Below are positions 23,951-32,313 of a stretch of 64,000 bases of DNA, one piece after another. The translations under genes and the position numbers were made by a program. The notes below the pieces were generated by a model. That model was given only the letters and a program-made list of their open reading frames with translations, did no database searches and was not told the origin of the DNA. Origin of the DNA: Lysinimonas soli (GTDB taxonomy: Bacteria; Actinomycetota; Actinomycetes; Actinomycetales; Microbacteriaceae); NCBI RefSeq assembly GCF_042655435.1, contig NZ_JBHSMG010000001.1, positions 1,302,001 through 1,366,000 on the forward strand, given 5' to 3'. Positions within the stretch are counted from its first letter, which is position 1; each line of letters opens with the position of its first letter.

Positions 23951-26470
23951 TCAGCCGCGGCCCCCGAAGGCGCGGGTCGCCTGGCGGAGCGTCATGGTCG
24001 GCAGGTAGCAGCGTGCGATCGCCATGCCGATTCCGGGCAGCTGAACCGGATCGCGGTACGACAGGTACATGGAGTGCAGGGTGGGCGCGAACTTGCGCTT
24101 GAACCGCAGGAGTGAGCTGAAGCCGTAGACCGGTTCCAGCATCCGGCCGACCAGCCGCAGCACGCGGGCGAGCGCGCCCGTCGCCTGCGGGCCGTCGGCC
24201 GAAGCGGCCAGCGGCGAGCCCGACAGGCTGGCGAGCTCGAGTCCCTGCTCGCCGAGCAGCCGCAGGCCGTCGGCGATCAGGAACTCCATGACGCCGTTCG
24301 CCCCCTGCGGGTTGCGCCGCATGAAGTCGAGCGTGCGCCCGACGATGACGCCGTCACGACGCACCGGAAGCCAGCTGGTCACGGCCTGCACGACATCCGC
24401 CTCGTCGAGGGCGACGCCGACCAGCACCTCGTCGTCGCTCAACTCATCGAGGCCGCCGAGCGTGAAGCCCAGCTCGGGGAGGTCCTTCTCCGACATCCAC
24501 TCCTCGGAGAGGGCCGAGATCTGCCGTGCGACCCGGTGCGGCAGCTCGTCCCACCGCGCCCAGACGGCACGGATGCCCTCACGCGCCGCGCGGTTGACCG
24601 AGTAGCGCACATCGTGCATGACCTTGCCTTCGAGGGTGAAGGCGCGCGGATCGATGGTGGTCTCTTGTGCAACCGGGATCGAGCTCCAGCCGCGGGCCGC
24701 AAGGCGGTCCCGCCACTCCTCGTGAACGCTGTAGAAGACCGGGGTCCAGGCGGCCGAGTCGCAGAACGCGAGGAACTCGGTGAGCGCGGCATCCGGATCC
24801 GCGGCGCGACCGATCGGGTCGGATGTCGTCACGGCATAGCCGTTGACCACGCGGTAGGCGATACCGAAGGTCCCGCTGTGGTCGAGCCAGAGCCGGTTGC
24901 CCTCCCAGGTGCTCATGAAGCCGAGGGTTCCGGAACCGACGGCCAGCAGTTCGCGCAGCTTGGTGTGCTCCGCGGAGTCGGCGACCGCCTCGCTGCGGGC
25001 ACGGAGGAAAAGCACGGTCGCGACCACGACGGCGATCCAGAACAGGGGTCCGACGCTCTGGGTCACCAGGTGAGCCAGGGGCGAAACCGGTCGGAAGTCA
25101 CGTCGTTCCTCGCTCAGGAACTCGATCGGGATGAATCGCTGCGGCAGGTTGGACAGCAGTTCGCCGAAGCTCGGCACCGGGCTGAAGCCCGCCCGCAGCA
25201 TCCAGCCGAAACCGAGGTAGAGCGCACTGGGCACGATCACCGCACCGGCGATCGCCGCGAGGTAGCGCCGGATGCTCGACGGCGAGGTGCGAACGGGGAA
25301 GGCACGGCGCTGGGTGATGAGAACCACCGCGAAGGCGAGGGGCACGAGCGCACTGACAACCAGCCAGAGAGCGAGTTCGGCTTGGCGTTGCGGAGCGAAG
25401 GGCAACGCGTAGGCCGAGCCAAAGGCGGGCACGACGCCGAGGTACCAGGCCGCGAGCAGGCTCTCGGCGACGAGCATGACGACCAGCAGCCCCAGAGCCG
25501 CACGGCGCCCGGCGAGCAGGCCGCGAGCGAGCACGACCATGAGCGCGAGCGGCAGGAGCGAGACGAGGGTGGCACCGACGCTGTGCAGCGGCAGGTGCGT
25601 GAGCTGGCTGACGCACCCCGGCGCGATGCGCCCGGCGATGCAGCCGATGGCGTGGTCGACGCCCGACGGCGACGCGTTCGAGATCGCCACCCCGAGAGGC
25701 GACAGGACGCCGTACCGGGTGGCCGAGAGCACGGTCAGCAGGGGGCCGATCGCCAGGATGACGGTCGTCACCGCGAGCAGCGTGCGCGTCTCGTGCCGGG
25801 ACCCGCGCCACAGCACCGGACCGCGTTCCCGGTGGGTGAGTGCGCCGAGGCCGATACCCAGGCCGATCGCGACCAGCAGGTACAGGTCGGCCGGCTGCCC
25901 GGAATACAACAGCAGAGCGGACGCGGACGCGATCAGGATGGTGCGGAACCGCCGGCGCCACAGGGTTGTCGCCCAGGCGCTCGCCCAGGCCAGCGTCCCC
26001 GCGATCGGGGTGAGCGGATCGAGGGTCACGACGCCGTGAACCGAGGTCGACCAGAACTCGTGGAACTGCATCCCGAGGGTGACGAGGCCGACGCCGGCCG
26101 CCGTCGCGATCAGCCCCGTCACCACGAAGGCGATCGCCGTCCTGAGCGAGCCCATGAGGCGCTCCGCGGTGCCGACCGCGAGCAGCGTCGCGATCACGGC
26201 GATGATCAGCTGGACGATCGTGCCGGCATCGACGAGGGAGGTGAACAGCCCCCACCAGTGGCGCTGCTGCAGCAGATGCGGGCCGATACCGGCCAGCGCC
26301 GGCGCGAAGGGGCCTTGCCGTCCCGTTCCCAGAGCGATGATCCAGACGACGATCAGCACGACGGCGATGCCGATCGTGACGGGCCGATTGCGCAGCTGGC
26401 TGAGCCAGAATCCCACCCGACGGCGCGCCCGGGCCGGCGCGTCCCGCGCCGTCACCGCAGCCGCGCTCAT
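23951..26470 (-). CDS. mprF: Bifunctional aminoacyl-phosphatidylglycerol synthase/flippase (MprF-like, DUF2156)
   Basis: 839-residue membrane enzyme. The N-terminal half has many hydrophobic segments, the first group resembling a rhomboid-like module (HWWGLFTSLVDAG, ERLMGSLRTAIAF). The C-terminal soluble half (about 510-839) is a DUF2156/GNAT-like aminoacyl transferase with SVNRAAREGIRAVWARWDELP, TLDFMRRNPQGANGVMEFLIADGL and FKRKFAPTLHSMYLSY. Family members move Lys, Ala or Arg from tRNA to phosphatidylglycerol and flip the product, reducing surface charge and aiding resistance to cationic peptides. The amino acid used is not visible. ATG 26470 overlaps the stop of the esterase gene (ATGA), indicating coupled expression. 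Confidence 0.85.
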   Translation of the reverse strand: MSAAAVTARDAPARARRRVGFWLSQLRNRPVTIGIAVVLIVVWIIALGTGRQGPFAPALAGIGPHLLQQRHWWGLFTSLVDAGTIVQLIIAVIATLLAVGTAERLMGSLRTAIAFVVTGLIATAAGVGLVTLGMQFHEFWSTSVHGVVTLDPLTPIAGTLAWASAWATTLWRRRFRTILIASASALLLYSGQPADLYLLVAIGLGIGLGALTHRERGPVLWRGSRHETRTLLAVTTVILAIGPLLTVLSATRYGVLSPLGVAISNASPSGVDHAIGCIAGRIAPGCVSQLTHLPLHSVGATLVSLLPLALMVVLARGLLAGRRAALGLLVVMLVAESLLAAWYLGVVPAFGSAYALPFAPQRQAELALWLVVSALVPLAFAVVLITQRRAFPVRTSPSSIRRYLAAIAGAVIVPSALYLGFGWMLRAGFSPVPSFGELLSNLPQRFIPIEFLSEERRDFRPVSPLAHLVTQSVGPLFWIAVVVATVLFLRARSEAVADSAEHTKLRELLAVGSGTLGFMSTWEGNRLWLDHSGTFGIAYRVVNGYAVTTSDPIGRAADPDAALTEFLAFCDSAAWTPVFYSVHEEWRDRLAARGWSSIPVAQETTIDPRAFTLEGKVMHDVRYSVNRAAREGIRAVWARWDELPHRVARQISALSEEWMSEKDLPELGFTLGGLDELSDDEVLVGVALDEADVVQAVTSWLPVRRDGVIVGRTLDFMRRNPQGANGVMEFLIADGLRLLGEQGLELASLSGSPLAASADGPQATGALARVLRLVGRMLEPVYGFSSLLRFKRKFAPTLHSMYLSYRDPVQLPGIGMAIARCYLPTMTLRQATRAFGGRG

Positions 26471-27858
26471 GAGGCGCTCACCAGCCCGAGCTGCTGATAG
26501 ACGGCCGTCATCGCGTGGGTGAGCACCCACTGCACGGTGTGCCAGTCGTGACCGGTTCCGGGCGACACCGCCTCGGTCGCGACCATTCCGGCGGCCTGCG
26601 CCGCGGCCGTCATGCGCGCGGCCACCGGTCCGTACCGGCTGTCGAGCTCGCCGACACCGAACACCGCAACGGTGTGGCGGTACGGCGCGTGGCGGGTCAT
26701 CACGGCTTCCGGGAGCGCGGCGCGGTACGCCGCCGAGTTCCCGCCGAAGCCGATCGCCGTGGTCTGGGCGACTCCGCCGTTCTTCGGCGCCAGCTGACCC
26801 GAGATGTCGACGATCGCCGAGAACAGTTCCGGATGCGCCGCCCCGAGCTGGATCGAGCAGGTCCCACCCTGCGAGAAACCGCCGATCGCCCACGCGCCCG
26901 GGGCCGCCTGCACCGTCAGGTGCGTACGGATCCAGTTCGGCACATCGACGGTCAGATAGCTCTCGGATGCGCCGAGCAAGCCGTTGACGCACATCGGGTT
27001 GCGGCTGGGGGCGCCGAGCTGGTCGGGGGCGACCACGATCGGGGCGATCCCGCCGTGCGAGCGTGCGAAGGCGTCGAACACCGCGGCGATCTGACCCGAC
27101 GAGATCACATTCGCCGGCGAACCGGGCTGACCCGACATCATGATGAACACGGGCAACGCGACGGGATGCGGCACGAGCGCCGCCGGAGGCAGGTACACGT
27201 ACGCGCCGCGCGCGGGGAAGTGCGACACGGTGGCCGGGATGCTGACCGAACCGACGATCCCGTGACTCGGTGCCGCGGGGTCGGCTGCGGTGCGCCAGAG
27301 CGCGGCCGAATGGTGTGAACTCGTCCGGACCGCCCCGGGAGCGCCGGACAGTTGGTCGGCGAGCACGCGCGTGGGCAATGGCGGGGCGATCGCGGTGTCG
27401 ACGAGCGATCCGACCGTCGTGTACTGACCGAAGTCGGCATTGACGCCCAGGGCCCCCGCCAGCACGGCGGTGACGGCGGCGAGCGAGGCCACCGTCCGGC
27501 GGAGGGCGGGGCGGTCGATCCTCCGGCCCGCGGTGCGGCCGGAGCCGCGCCGGACCAGCGCCACGACGGCGATCCCGACGGCCGCGAAGGCCGCAACCAC
27601 CCAGGCGCGCGAGGTGGGTGTGAGCGAGACCTCGAAGAGATTGAGCTGATCCGAGAGCAGCCAGCAGAGCAGCCAGCCGAGGGCCGCACCGGCGGCCGCA
27701 CCGACCGCTGCTGACACCGCCCCGCGACGGCGCAGCCCCGGCTTCACGGGTACGGCAAGCCAGATCACGACGGCGATCAGCAGCCCGGCCGCGGCGAGAT
27801 TCACCACGATCGGCAACCAGCCGCCGATCAGGTGGATGCCGGCAAGCGCGCCGTTCAT
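26467..27858 (-). CDS. Membrane-anchored alpha/beta-hydrolase (esterase), partner of MprF-like synthase
   Basis: 463 residues. Four N-terminal hydrophobic segments (about 12-36, 46-68, 84-102, 122-140) anchor an extracytoplasmic alpha/beta-hydrolase. The domain resembles antigen-85/esterase D-type enzymes: nucleophile elbow GGFSQGG with Ser329, and a late GHDWHT segment with a candidate catalytic His at 437 or 440. Its last codons overlap the start of the MprF-like gene. Hydrolases encoded beside aminoacyl-PG synthases in other Gram-positives (for example Enterococcus faecium) remove the amino acid from lipid. A synthase/hydrolase pair is therefore the best guess. Confidence 0.85.
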   Translation of the reverse strand: MNGALAGIHLIGGWLPIVVNLAAAGLLIAVVIWLAVPVKPGLRRRGAVSAAVGAAAGAALGWLLCWLLSDQLNLFEVSLTPTSRAWVVAAFAAVGIAVVALVRRGSGRTAGRRIDRPALRRTVASLAAVTAVLAGALGVNADFGQYTTVGSLVDTAIAPPLPTRVLADQLSGAPGAVRTSSHHSAALWRTAADPAAPSHGIVGSVSIPATVSHFPARGAYVYLPPAALVPHPVALPVFIMMSGQPGSPANVISSGQIAAVFDAFARSHGGIAPIVVAPDQLGAPSRNPMCVNGLLGASESYLTVDVPNWIRTHLTVQAAPGAWAIGGFSQGGTCSIQLGAAHPELFSAIVDISGQLAPKNGGVAQTTAIGFGGNSAAYRAALPEAVMTRHAPYRHTVAVFGVGELDSRYGPVAARMTAAAQAAGMVATEAVSPGTGHDWHTVQWVLTHAMTAVYQQLGLVSAS

Positions 27859-28010
27859 CTGGTTTCCTCCAACACGTCCTCGACCTTCGAGGGCATCTCA
27901 GTATCGGGGATCGAAGCTCGAATCCGCTGCATGACGCGGGCCTTGTGCCTGAGCCTTCTCACATGCATCGCTGTGAGGTTTCTTGGACTCTCCCGGGAGC
28001 CGGGAGACAT
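27855..28010 (-). CDS. Possible small basic ORF coupled to the esterase gene (51 residues)
   Basis: ATG 28010 to TGA 27855. The TGA overlaps the esterase ATG as ATGA, the coupling signature seen throughout this window. The C-terminal part (MHVRRLRHKARVMQR, then IPDTEMPSKVEDVLEETR) looks protein-like, but third-position GC is lower than in neighbours and the first codons lie over an inverted repeat. An internal ATG at 27968 is an alternative start. It may equally be untranslated leader. Confidence 0.3.
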   Translation of the reverse strand: MSPGSRESPRNLTAMHVRRLRHKARVMQRIRASIPDTEMPSKVEDVLEETR

Positions 28011-28024
28011 CAGGTCGCGACGCG

Positions 28025-29401
28025 TCACTCCACGGCGAGCGCTGTGATCGGCGACACCCGCGTCGCCCGACGGGTGGGCGCCCACGATGCGATCGCGGTG
28101 AGAGCAGCCCCCGCCCCGACCACGATCGCGACGATCAGCCACGGGATCGCCGGGAACACCAGCCCCGGGCTCCCGTTGATCGAGCCGAGCATCGACTGCG
28201 CTCCCACCCAGCCGTAGAAGGCGCCCAGCACGAGGCCGAGCAGCACCGCCGAGAAGGTGAGCTGCGCGCTCTCGGTGAGGATCATCCGACGGATCTGCGC
28301 CACCGAGAATCCGAGCGCCCGCAGCAACCCCAGCTCGCGGATGCGCTGCAGCACGCTCAACGACAGGTTGTTGACGAGCCCCACGGCGGCGATGAGGCCG
28401 CTGAAACCGATCAGCACCGAGAACACCGTGACGATGCCCGTGAGCAGTTGCTCGGTTCCCTGGTAGACCTCGGGCTGCGCCTTCTGCGCGTCGTGGATGA
28501 TCTGCTCGAAGCTGGCGACCGCGACACCGAACATCGTGATGAGGGTGACCCCGATCACGAGCCCGATCGTCGCCCGCGAGCTGCGCTGCGGATGACGCAG
28601 AGCGTTCTCGGCGGCCAGTCGTGCCGGCGCCGAGCGGCCGAAGAGCCGACCGACGAGACGGAGCGCAGGGGGCATGACGACATCCGCACCGAGCACGAGC
28701 CCGGTGAACGAGAGCACCCCGCCGACCACTCCGATCAGCACCGCCGCCGGCGTGATGAGCCCCACCCCGACGCTCAGCAGCAGCGCAGCGAGACCGAGAG
28801 CGCCGAGGGTGATCGCCACTCCGTTGCGCCGCGGTCGGTGCGCCGCCTCCTCGCGACTGAGCTCCTCCGATCCGCCGAGCGCCTGGAGGGGCGTGACGCT
28901 GAGCACGCGACGCGAGCCGATCCACGACGCCAACCAGGTCGTGAGCACGACCGCGGCGATCGGCAGCAGCAGCCCCGGAGCGATGAAGGAGTAGCTGAAG
29001 TCGGGCACGATCCCCGCCGCGACGGCGCCGCGCGCCAGCGCGAACGCCATCCCGGTTCCCACCAGGGCGCCGCCCACGCCACCGAACAGGCCGGCCTTCA
29101 GCCCCTGACGGGCGACCGCTCGCCGCTGCGCACGTGCGCTCGATCCCAGCAGGCGCAGCAGGGCGATGCTGCGTGCCCGCCCCGCCACGATCGTCGCGAA
29201 GGTGTTCGCCGTGACGATCGCGCCGACGTAGATCGCGATGACGATGAAGACCCAGCCGACGATGGGCAGGATGAGGGCAAGCGATGAGCTGCCGGCTGTC
29301 TGCGGATCCGCCTCGATCACGGCCGTCAGCGCGCCGATCACCTGCAGAAGGCCGACCCCGAACGCCGAGCTGAGCCCGGCCACCAACACACTCGCCCTCA
29401 T
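28025..29401 (-). CDS. FtsX-type ABC transporter permease (MacB family)
   Basis: 458-residue membrane protein with two FtsX-like units. Each has a hydrophobic block with conserved loops, such as GRARSIALLRLLGSSARAQRRAV near residue 75 and QRIRELGLLRALGFSVAQIRRMIL near residue 350. The charged coupling helices typical of MacB/LolC permeases follow. It begins in an ATGA overlap with the ATPase gene. It most likely forms an exporter or mechanotransmission ABC complex for an extracellular compound such as a lipid or antimicrobial peptide. Substrate unknown. Confidence 0.9.
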   Translation of the reverse strand: MRASVLVAGLSSAFGVGLLQVIGALTAVIEADPQTAGSSSLALILPIVGWVFIVIAIYVGAIVTANTFATIVAGRARSIALLRLLGSSARAQRRAVARQGLKAGLFGGVGGALVGTGMAFALARGAVAAGIVPDFSYSFIAPGLLLPIAAVVLTTWLASWIGSRRVLSVTPLQALGGSEELSREEAAHRPRRNGVAITLGALGLAALLLSVGVGLITPAAVLIGVVGGVLSFTGLVLGADVVMPPALRLVGRLFGRSAPARLAAENALRHPQRSSRATIGLVIGVTLITMFGVAVASFEQIIHDAQKAQPEVYQGTEQLLTGIVTVFSVLIGFSGLIAAVGLVNNLSLSVLQRIRELGLLRALGFSVAQIRRMILTESAQLTFSAVLLGLVLGAFYGWVGAQSMLGSINGSPGLVFPAIPWLIVAIVVGAGAALTAIASWAPTRRATRVSPITALAVE

Positions 29402-30159
29402 GAGGAGGCCTCCATGTCGAGCATGAAGCGCGAGATCTCGGCAGCATCGCTGCGTCCCCGGTCTTCGACGATGCGCCCGTCGGCGAGGAAGACGACCCGG
29501 TCGGCGTAGCTCGCCGCGATCGGATCGTGGGTGACCATGGCGATGCTCTGTCCGTACCGCGTGGATGCCGTGCGCAGCAGCTCGAGCACCTCGCGTCCCG
29601 TACGCGAGTCGAGGTTGCCCGTCGGCTCATCGGCGAACACGAGTTCCGGACGGGTCGCCAGCGCTCGCGCGATCGCGACCCGCTGCTGCTGTCCGCCCGA
29701 GAGCTCGTGCGGCCGGTGCGCCAGCCGCCCCTCGAGCCCGAGGGCCTGCTCGAGCTCGTCGATCCAGTCGCGCTCGCGCGTCGTGGGGCGGCGGCCGTCG
29801 AGCTCGAAGGGAAGCAGCAGATTGCCCTCCACGTCGAGGGTCGGCACCAGGTTGAACGACTGGAAGACGAAGCCGATGCGGCGGCGACGCAGCAGGGTCA
29901 GGTTCGCGTCGTCCATCCCGCCGATCTCGGCGTCCCCGAGCCAGACTCGACCCGAGGTGGGCGAGTCCAGGCCGGCCATGATGTGCATGAGGGTCGACTT
30001 GCCCGAGCCGCTCGGCCCCATGATGGCGGTGAACTCGGCCCGGCGGATGCCGAGGTCGACGTCGCGCAGCGCGTCGACCCTCGTGCGGTCGGTGCCGTAG
30101 CTCTTGCTGAGGTTCTGAACCCGGGCGACGAGTCCCAGATCGGTGGTCGTGATATCCAT
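29398..30159 (-). CDS. ABC transporter ATPase (MacB/LolD type)
   Basis: 253 residues from ATG 30159. All nucleotide-binding motifs are intact: Walker A GPSGSGKST, Q-loop FVFQSFNLVPTL, signature LSGGQQQRVAIARAL, Walker B LVFADEPTGNLD, and H-loop VTHD. The sequence class pairs with FtsX-type permeases. A longer frame begins at 30204 but would overlap the promoter. TAGCGT lies 7 nt before ATG 30159 and no Shine-Dalgarno is present, consistent with a leaderless mRNA. A NarL-type two-component system lies just upstream, facing the same way, and is its likely controller. Confidence 0.95.
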   Translation of the reverse strand: MDITTTDLGLVARVQNLSKSYGTDRTRVDALRDVDLGIRRAEFTAIMGPSGSGKSTLMHIMAGLDSPTSGRVWLGDAEIGGMDDANLTLLRRRRIGFVFQSFNLVPTLDVEGNLLLPFELDGRRPTTRERDWIDELEQALGLEGRLAHRPHELSGGQQQRVAIARALATRPELVFADEPTGNLDSRTGREVLELLRTASTRYGQSIAMVTHDPIAASYADRVVFLADGRIVEDRGRSDAAEISRFMLDMEASS

Positions 30160-30166
30160 GTCAGCG

Positions 30167-30172
30167 ACGCTA
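30167..30172 (-). promoter_or_regulatory. -10 box TAGCGT of the ABC exporter operon
   Basis: CCGTAGCGT precedes the ATPase ATG with a 7-nt gap. The same nonamer at the same distance precedes the sensor kinase gene (32141-32146). Confidence 0.45.
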
Positions 30173-30215
30173 CGGAGAGCGACGCCGAGCCGAATCGGGC
30201 TCAAGTCTCGACCAG

Positions 30216-30235
30216 GGTCATCCGGGGGGATGACC
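30216..30235. promoter_or_regulatory. Inverted repeat between response regulator and ABC operon
   Basis: GGTCATCC and GGATGACC form a perfect 8-bp inverted repeat with a GGGG centre. It lies 3 bp after the response-regulator stop and about 45 bp upstream of the ABC -10 box. It could be the regulator's operator or a short terminator without a T-run. I favour the operator. Confidence 0.5.
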
Positions 30236-30238
30236 TGA

Positions 30239-30904
30239 TCACACCAGCCGGTGCTCGAAGGCGTACACGACGAGCTGAACGCGATCCCGCAGGCCGAGCT
30301 TGGACAGGATCCGGCTGATGTGCGTCTTGACGGTCGCCTCGCTCAAGAACTCTCCGCCCGCGATCTCGGCGTTGCTCAGGCCGCGCGCCGCGAGCAGGAA
30401 GACGTCGCGCTCGCGCGCGGTGAGGGTCGCGAAGGCGGCCGGCTGGGGCGGTACCACCGGGCGCGAGTCGAAGTGCTGGAACAGTTCCCGCATGGCACCC
30501 GGGGCGAGCACGGCGGTACCGGCATGCACGGTTCGGATCGCGGCGAGCAGGAACTCGGGGTCGGCATCCTTGAGCAGGAAGCCGCTCGCTCCCCCGCGGA
30601 TCGCGCGCGTCGCCGCCTCGTCGAGGTCGAAGGTGGTCAGCACGATGATCCGCGGCCGCGCAGCGCCCCGGGCGTCGGCGGCCGCGAGGATGCGCTCGGT
30701 GGCGTCGATCCCGTCCATGACCGGCATCCGGATGTCCATGAGGACCACATCCGGGGCGGTGGATGCCGCGACCGCGACCGCCTCGGAGCCATCGCCCGCC
30801 TCGCCCACCACCTCGAGGTCGGGCTGCGATGCGACGAGCATCCGGATCCCGGTGCGGAACAGGGCCTGATCATCGACGAGCAGCACCCGGATGGCGCGGC
30901 TCAC
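30239..30904 (-). CDS. NarL/LuxR-family response regulator
   Basis: 221 residues. The receiver domain starts RVLLVDDQALFRTGIRMLV, with the phospho-acceptor Asp in PDVVLMDIRMPVMDG and the conserved Lys in GFLLKDADPE. The C-terminal LuxR-type helix-turn-helix is LTARERDVFLLAARGLSNAEIAG..EATVKTHISRILSKLGLRDR. The start is GTG 30904, overlapping the kinase stop (GTGA). Together with the kinase it likely controls the downstream ABC operon. Confidence 0.95.
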   Translation of the reverse strand: MSRAIRVLLVDDQALFRTGIRMLVASQPDLEVVGEAGDGSEAVAVAASTAPDVVLMDIRMPVMDGIDATERILAAADARGAARPRIIVLTTFDLDEAATRAIRGGASGFLLKDADPEFLLAAIRTVHAGTAVLAPGAMRELFQHFDSRPVVPPQPAAFATLTARERDVFLLAARGLSNAEIAGGEFLSEATVKTHISRILSKLGLRDRVQLVVYAFEHRLV

Positions 30905-32133
30905 GCTCGCACACCCGTGCGGTCGAGGGCGGGCTGCTCCGGCAGCCAGGCGTGCACGAGGAAGCGGTCGCCGTCGACCCCGGCCGTCAGATGGCCGCCG
31001 ACCAGGGCCGCTCGCTCGGTCATCCCGGCGATGCCGTGGCCCGGCATCGCCGGCGCGTCGGATGCGCCGATGGTTCGAATCGGGCGTGTCGCCCTGCTCG
31101 CTCGCTGCTGCGCCACGAGGGCACTCGAGATGGTCAGATCAAGTCCATGCATAGTCCATGCGAAGTGCACGACGACCTCCTGGGCCGGGTCGGCGTGCCG
31201 GAGCGCGTTCGTCAGCGACTCCTGCACGATGCGGTAGATCGCCAGTTGCTGGCCCGTCCCGAGGGCGAGGGGCGTGCCGGTGACCTCCTGGACCACGATC
31301 AGCCCCGAGCCGCGGAGCTGCTCGAGCAGGCGACCGAGGTCGACCAGGGTCGGTTGCGGGCCGTCGCCCTGCGAGTGCCGCAGCTGCGCGAGCAGCACCC
31401 GGACATCCGAGAGGGCCTCGCGAGCGGTCGACGCGATCGCGGCGAGCGCGGCGTCGGTCGCGGCGGGATCCGTCGCGCCGAGGTAACGCGCCCCGTCGGC
31501 CTGGGCGACGACGACGGCGAGCGAGTGGGCGACGACGTCGTGCATGTCCCGCGCGATCCGGGTGCGCTCCTGCTCGGCGACGACCTCCTGCTCGGAGACG
31601 ACCGCCGCGCGACGGCTCTCGCGGGCCTGGCGCCAGGTGCGCACGAGGAGGCCGCCGGTCCACGACAGCAGGAAGGCGGCGGTGGATCCGACGAAGATGA
31701 TGATCCCGTTGCCCAGCCAGCTGCGGGTCGACCACAGGCCCGGGAGTCCCAGCCCGTTGTCGGCGAGCAGGGCGGCCACCTGGGGCCCCACCTCCGCCAC
31801 CGTGATGACGGCCGCACCGAGGAAGGTGGAGGCGAACGCGACCCAGCGCACCGTCTTGGAGCCGTAGGCCGCCGTGGCGTACAGCATGGCCAGGATGGCC
31901 AGGTTCGAGACCTGTGGCGGCACCAGCGCGAACACCTGGACCAGCGATGCCAGCCACGCGATCCCGAGAGCTACGGGTGGAGACAGCCGCCGGAAGGCGA
32001 GCGCGGCGCCCATTCCGAGGGCGACGCCGGCGCGGGCGGCGTCGATCCCCCCGGCGAATCCCGTGAGCAGGGTCCAGATTCCCGCGACCACCAGATCGGC
32101 GGCGAGCTGGCTCTGACTCAGCTTGCGGAACAT
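30901..32133 (-). CDS. Two-component sensor histidine kinase (HisKA_3 type)
   Basis: 410 residues from ATG 32133. The N-terminal half has about five to six membrane segments without a large external loop. It is followed by the dimerisation/phosphoacceptor helix RTRIARDMHDVVAHSLAVVV and an HATPase domain with ESLTNALRHADP and GHGIAGMTERAALVGG. Intramembrane-sensing kinases of this build are usually paired with NarL regulators and ABC exporters and respond to membrane stress. TAGCGT stands 7 nt before the ATG. An in-frame ATG at 32169 is less likely because it lies upstream of that box. Confidence 0.93.
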   Translation of the reverse strand: MFRKLSQSQLAADLVVAGIWTLLTGFAGGIDAARAGVALGMGAALAFRRLSPPVALGIAWLASLVQVFALVPPQVSNLAILAMLYATAAYGSKTVRWVAFASTFLGAAVITVAEVGPQVAALLADNGLGLPGLWSTRSWLGNGIIIFVGSTAAFLLSWTGGLLVRTWRQARESRRAAVVSEQEVVAEQERTRIARDMHDVVAHSLAVVVAQADGARYLGATDPAATDAALAAIASTAREALSDVRVLLAQLRHSQGDGPQPTLVDLGRLLEQLRGSGLIVVQEVTGTPLALGTGQQLAIYRIVQESLTNALRHADPAQEVVVHFAWTMHGLDLTISSALVAQQRASRATRPIRTIGASDAPAMPGHGIAGMTERAALVGGHLTAGVDGDRFLVHAWLPEQPALDRTGVRA

Positions 32134-32140
32134 GCCCACC

Positions 32141-32146
32141 ACGCTA
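32141..32146 (-). promoter_or_regulatory. -10 box TAGCGT of the two-component operon
   Basis: CCGTAGCGT, then 7 nt, then the kinase ATG; identical in sequence and spacing to the element before the ABC ATPase. Suggests a leaderless, co-regulated transcript. Confidence 0.45.
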
Positions 32147-32235
32147 CGGGCACGCTGCCCCCTCCGCACCGCCCGCGGGCCGCGCCCCCCTCATCCTCCC
32201 GATGTATTTCCCCCGCCTCTGCTGCTCGCGCTCCT

Positions 32236-32301
32236 GCTCGCGAAGTGCCACTTGGTGCGGGAATTCGGCGAAATCCTCGCACCAAGTGGCATTTCGCGAG
32301 C
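32236..32301. repeat. Long hairpin repeat, copy 1 (after DUF559 gene)
   Basis: Arms 32236-32259 and 32278-32301 are 24-nt complements with one G.T position around an 18-nt loop. The core, CGAARTGCCACYTGGKGCG as a consensus of both copies, recurs at 33287-33346. It begins 13 bp past the DUF559 stop codon. No T-run follows, so it is more like a dispersed palindromic element than a simple terminator. Confidence 0.85.
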
Positions 32302-32313
32302 TGGGAGCGGGGT

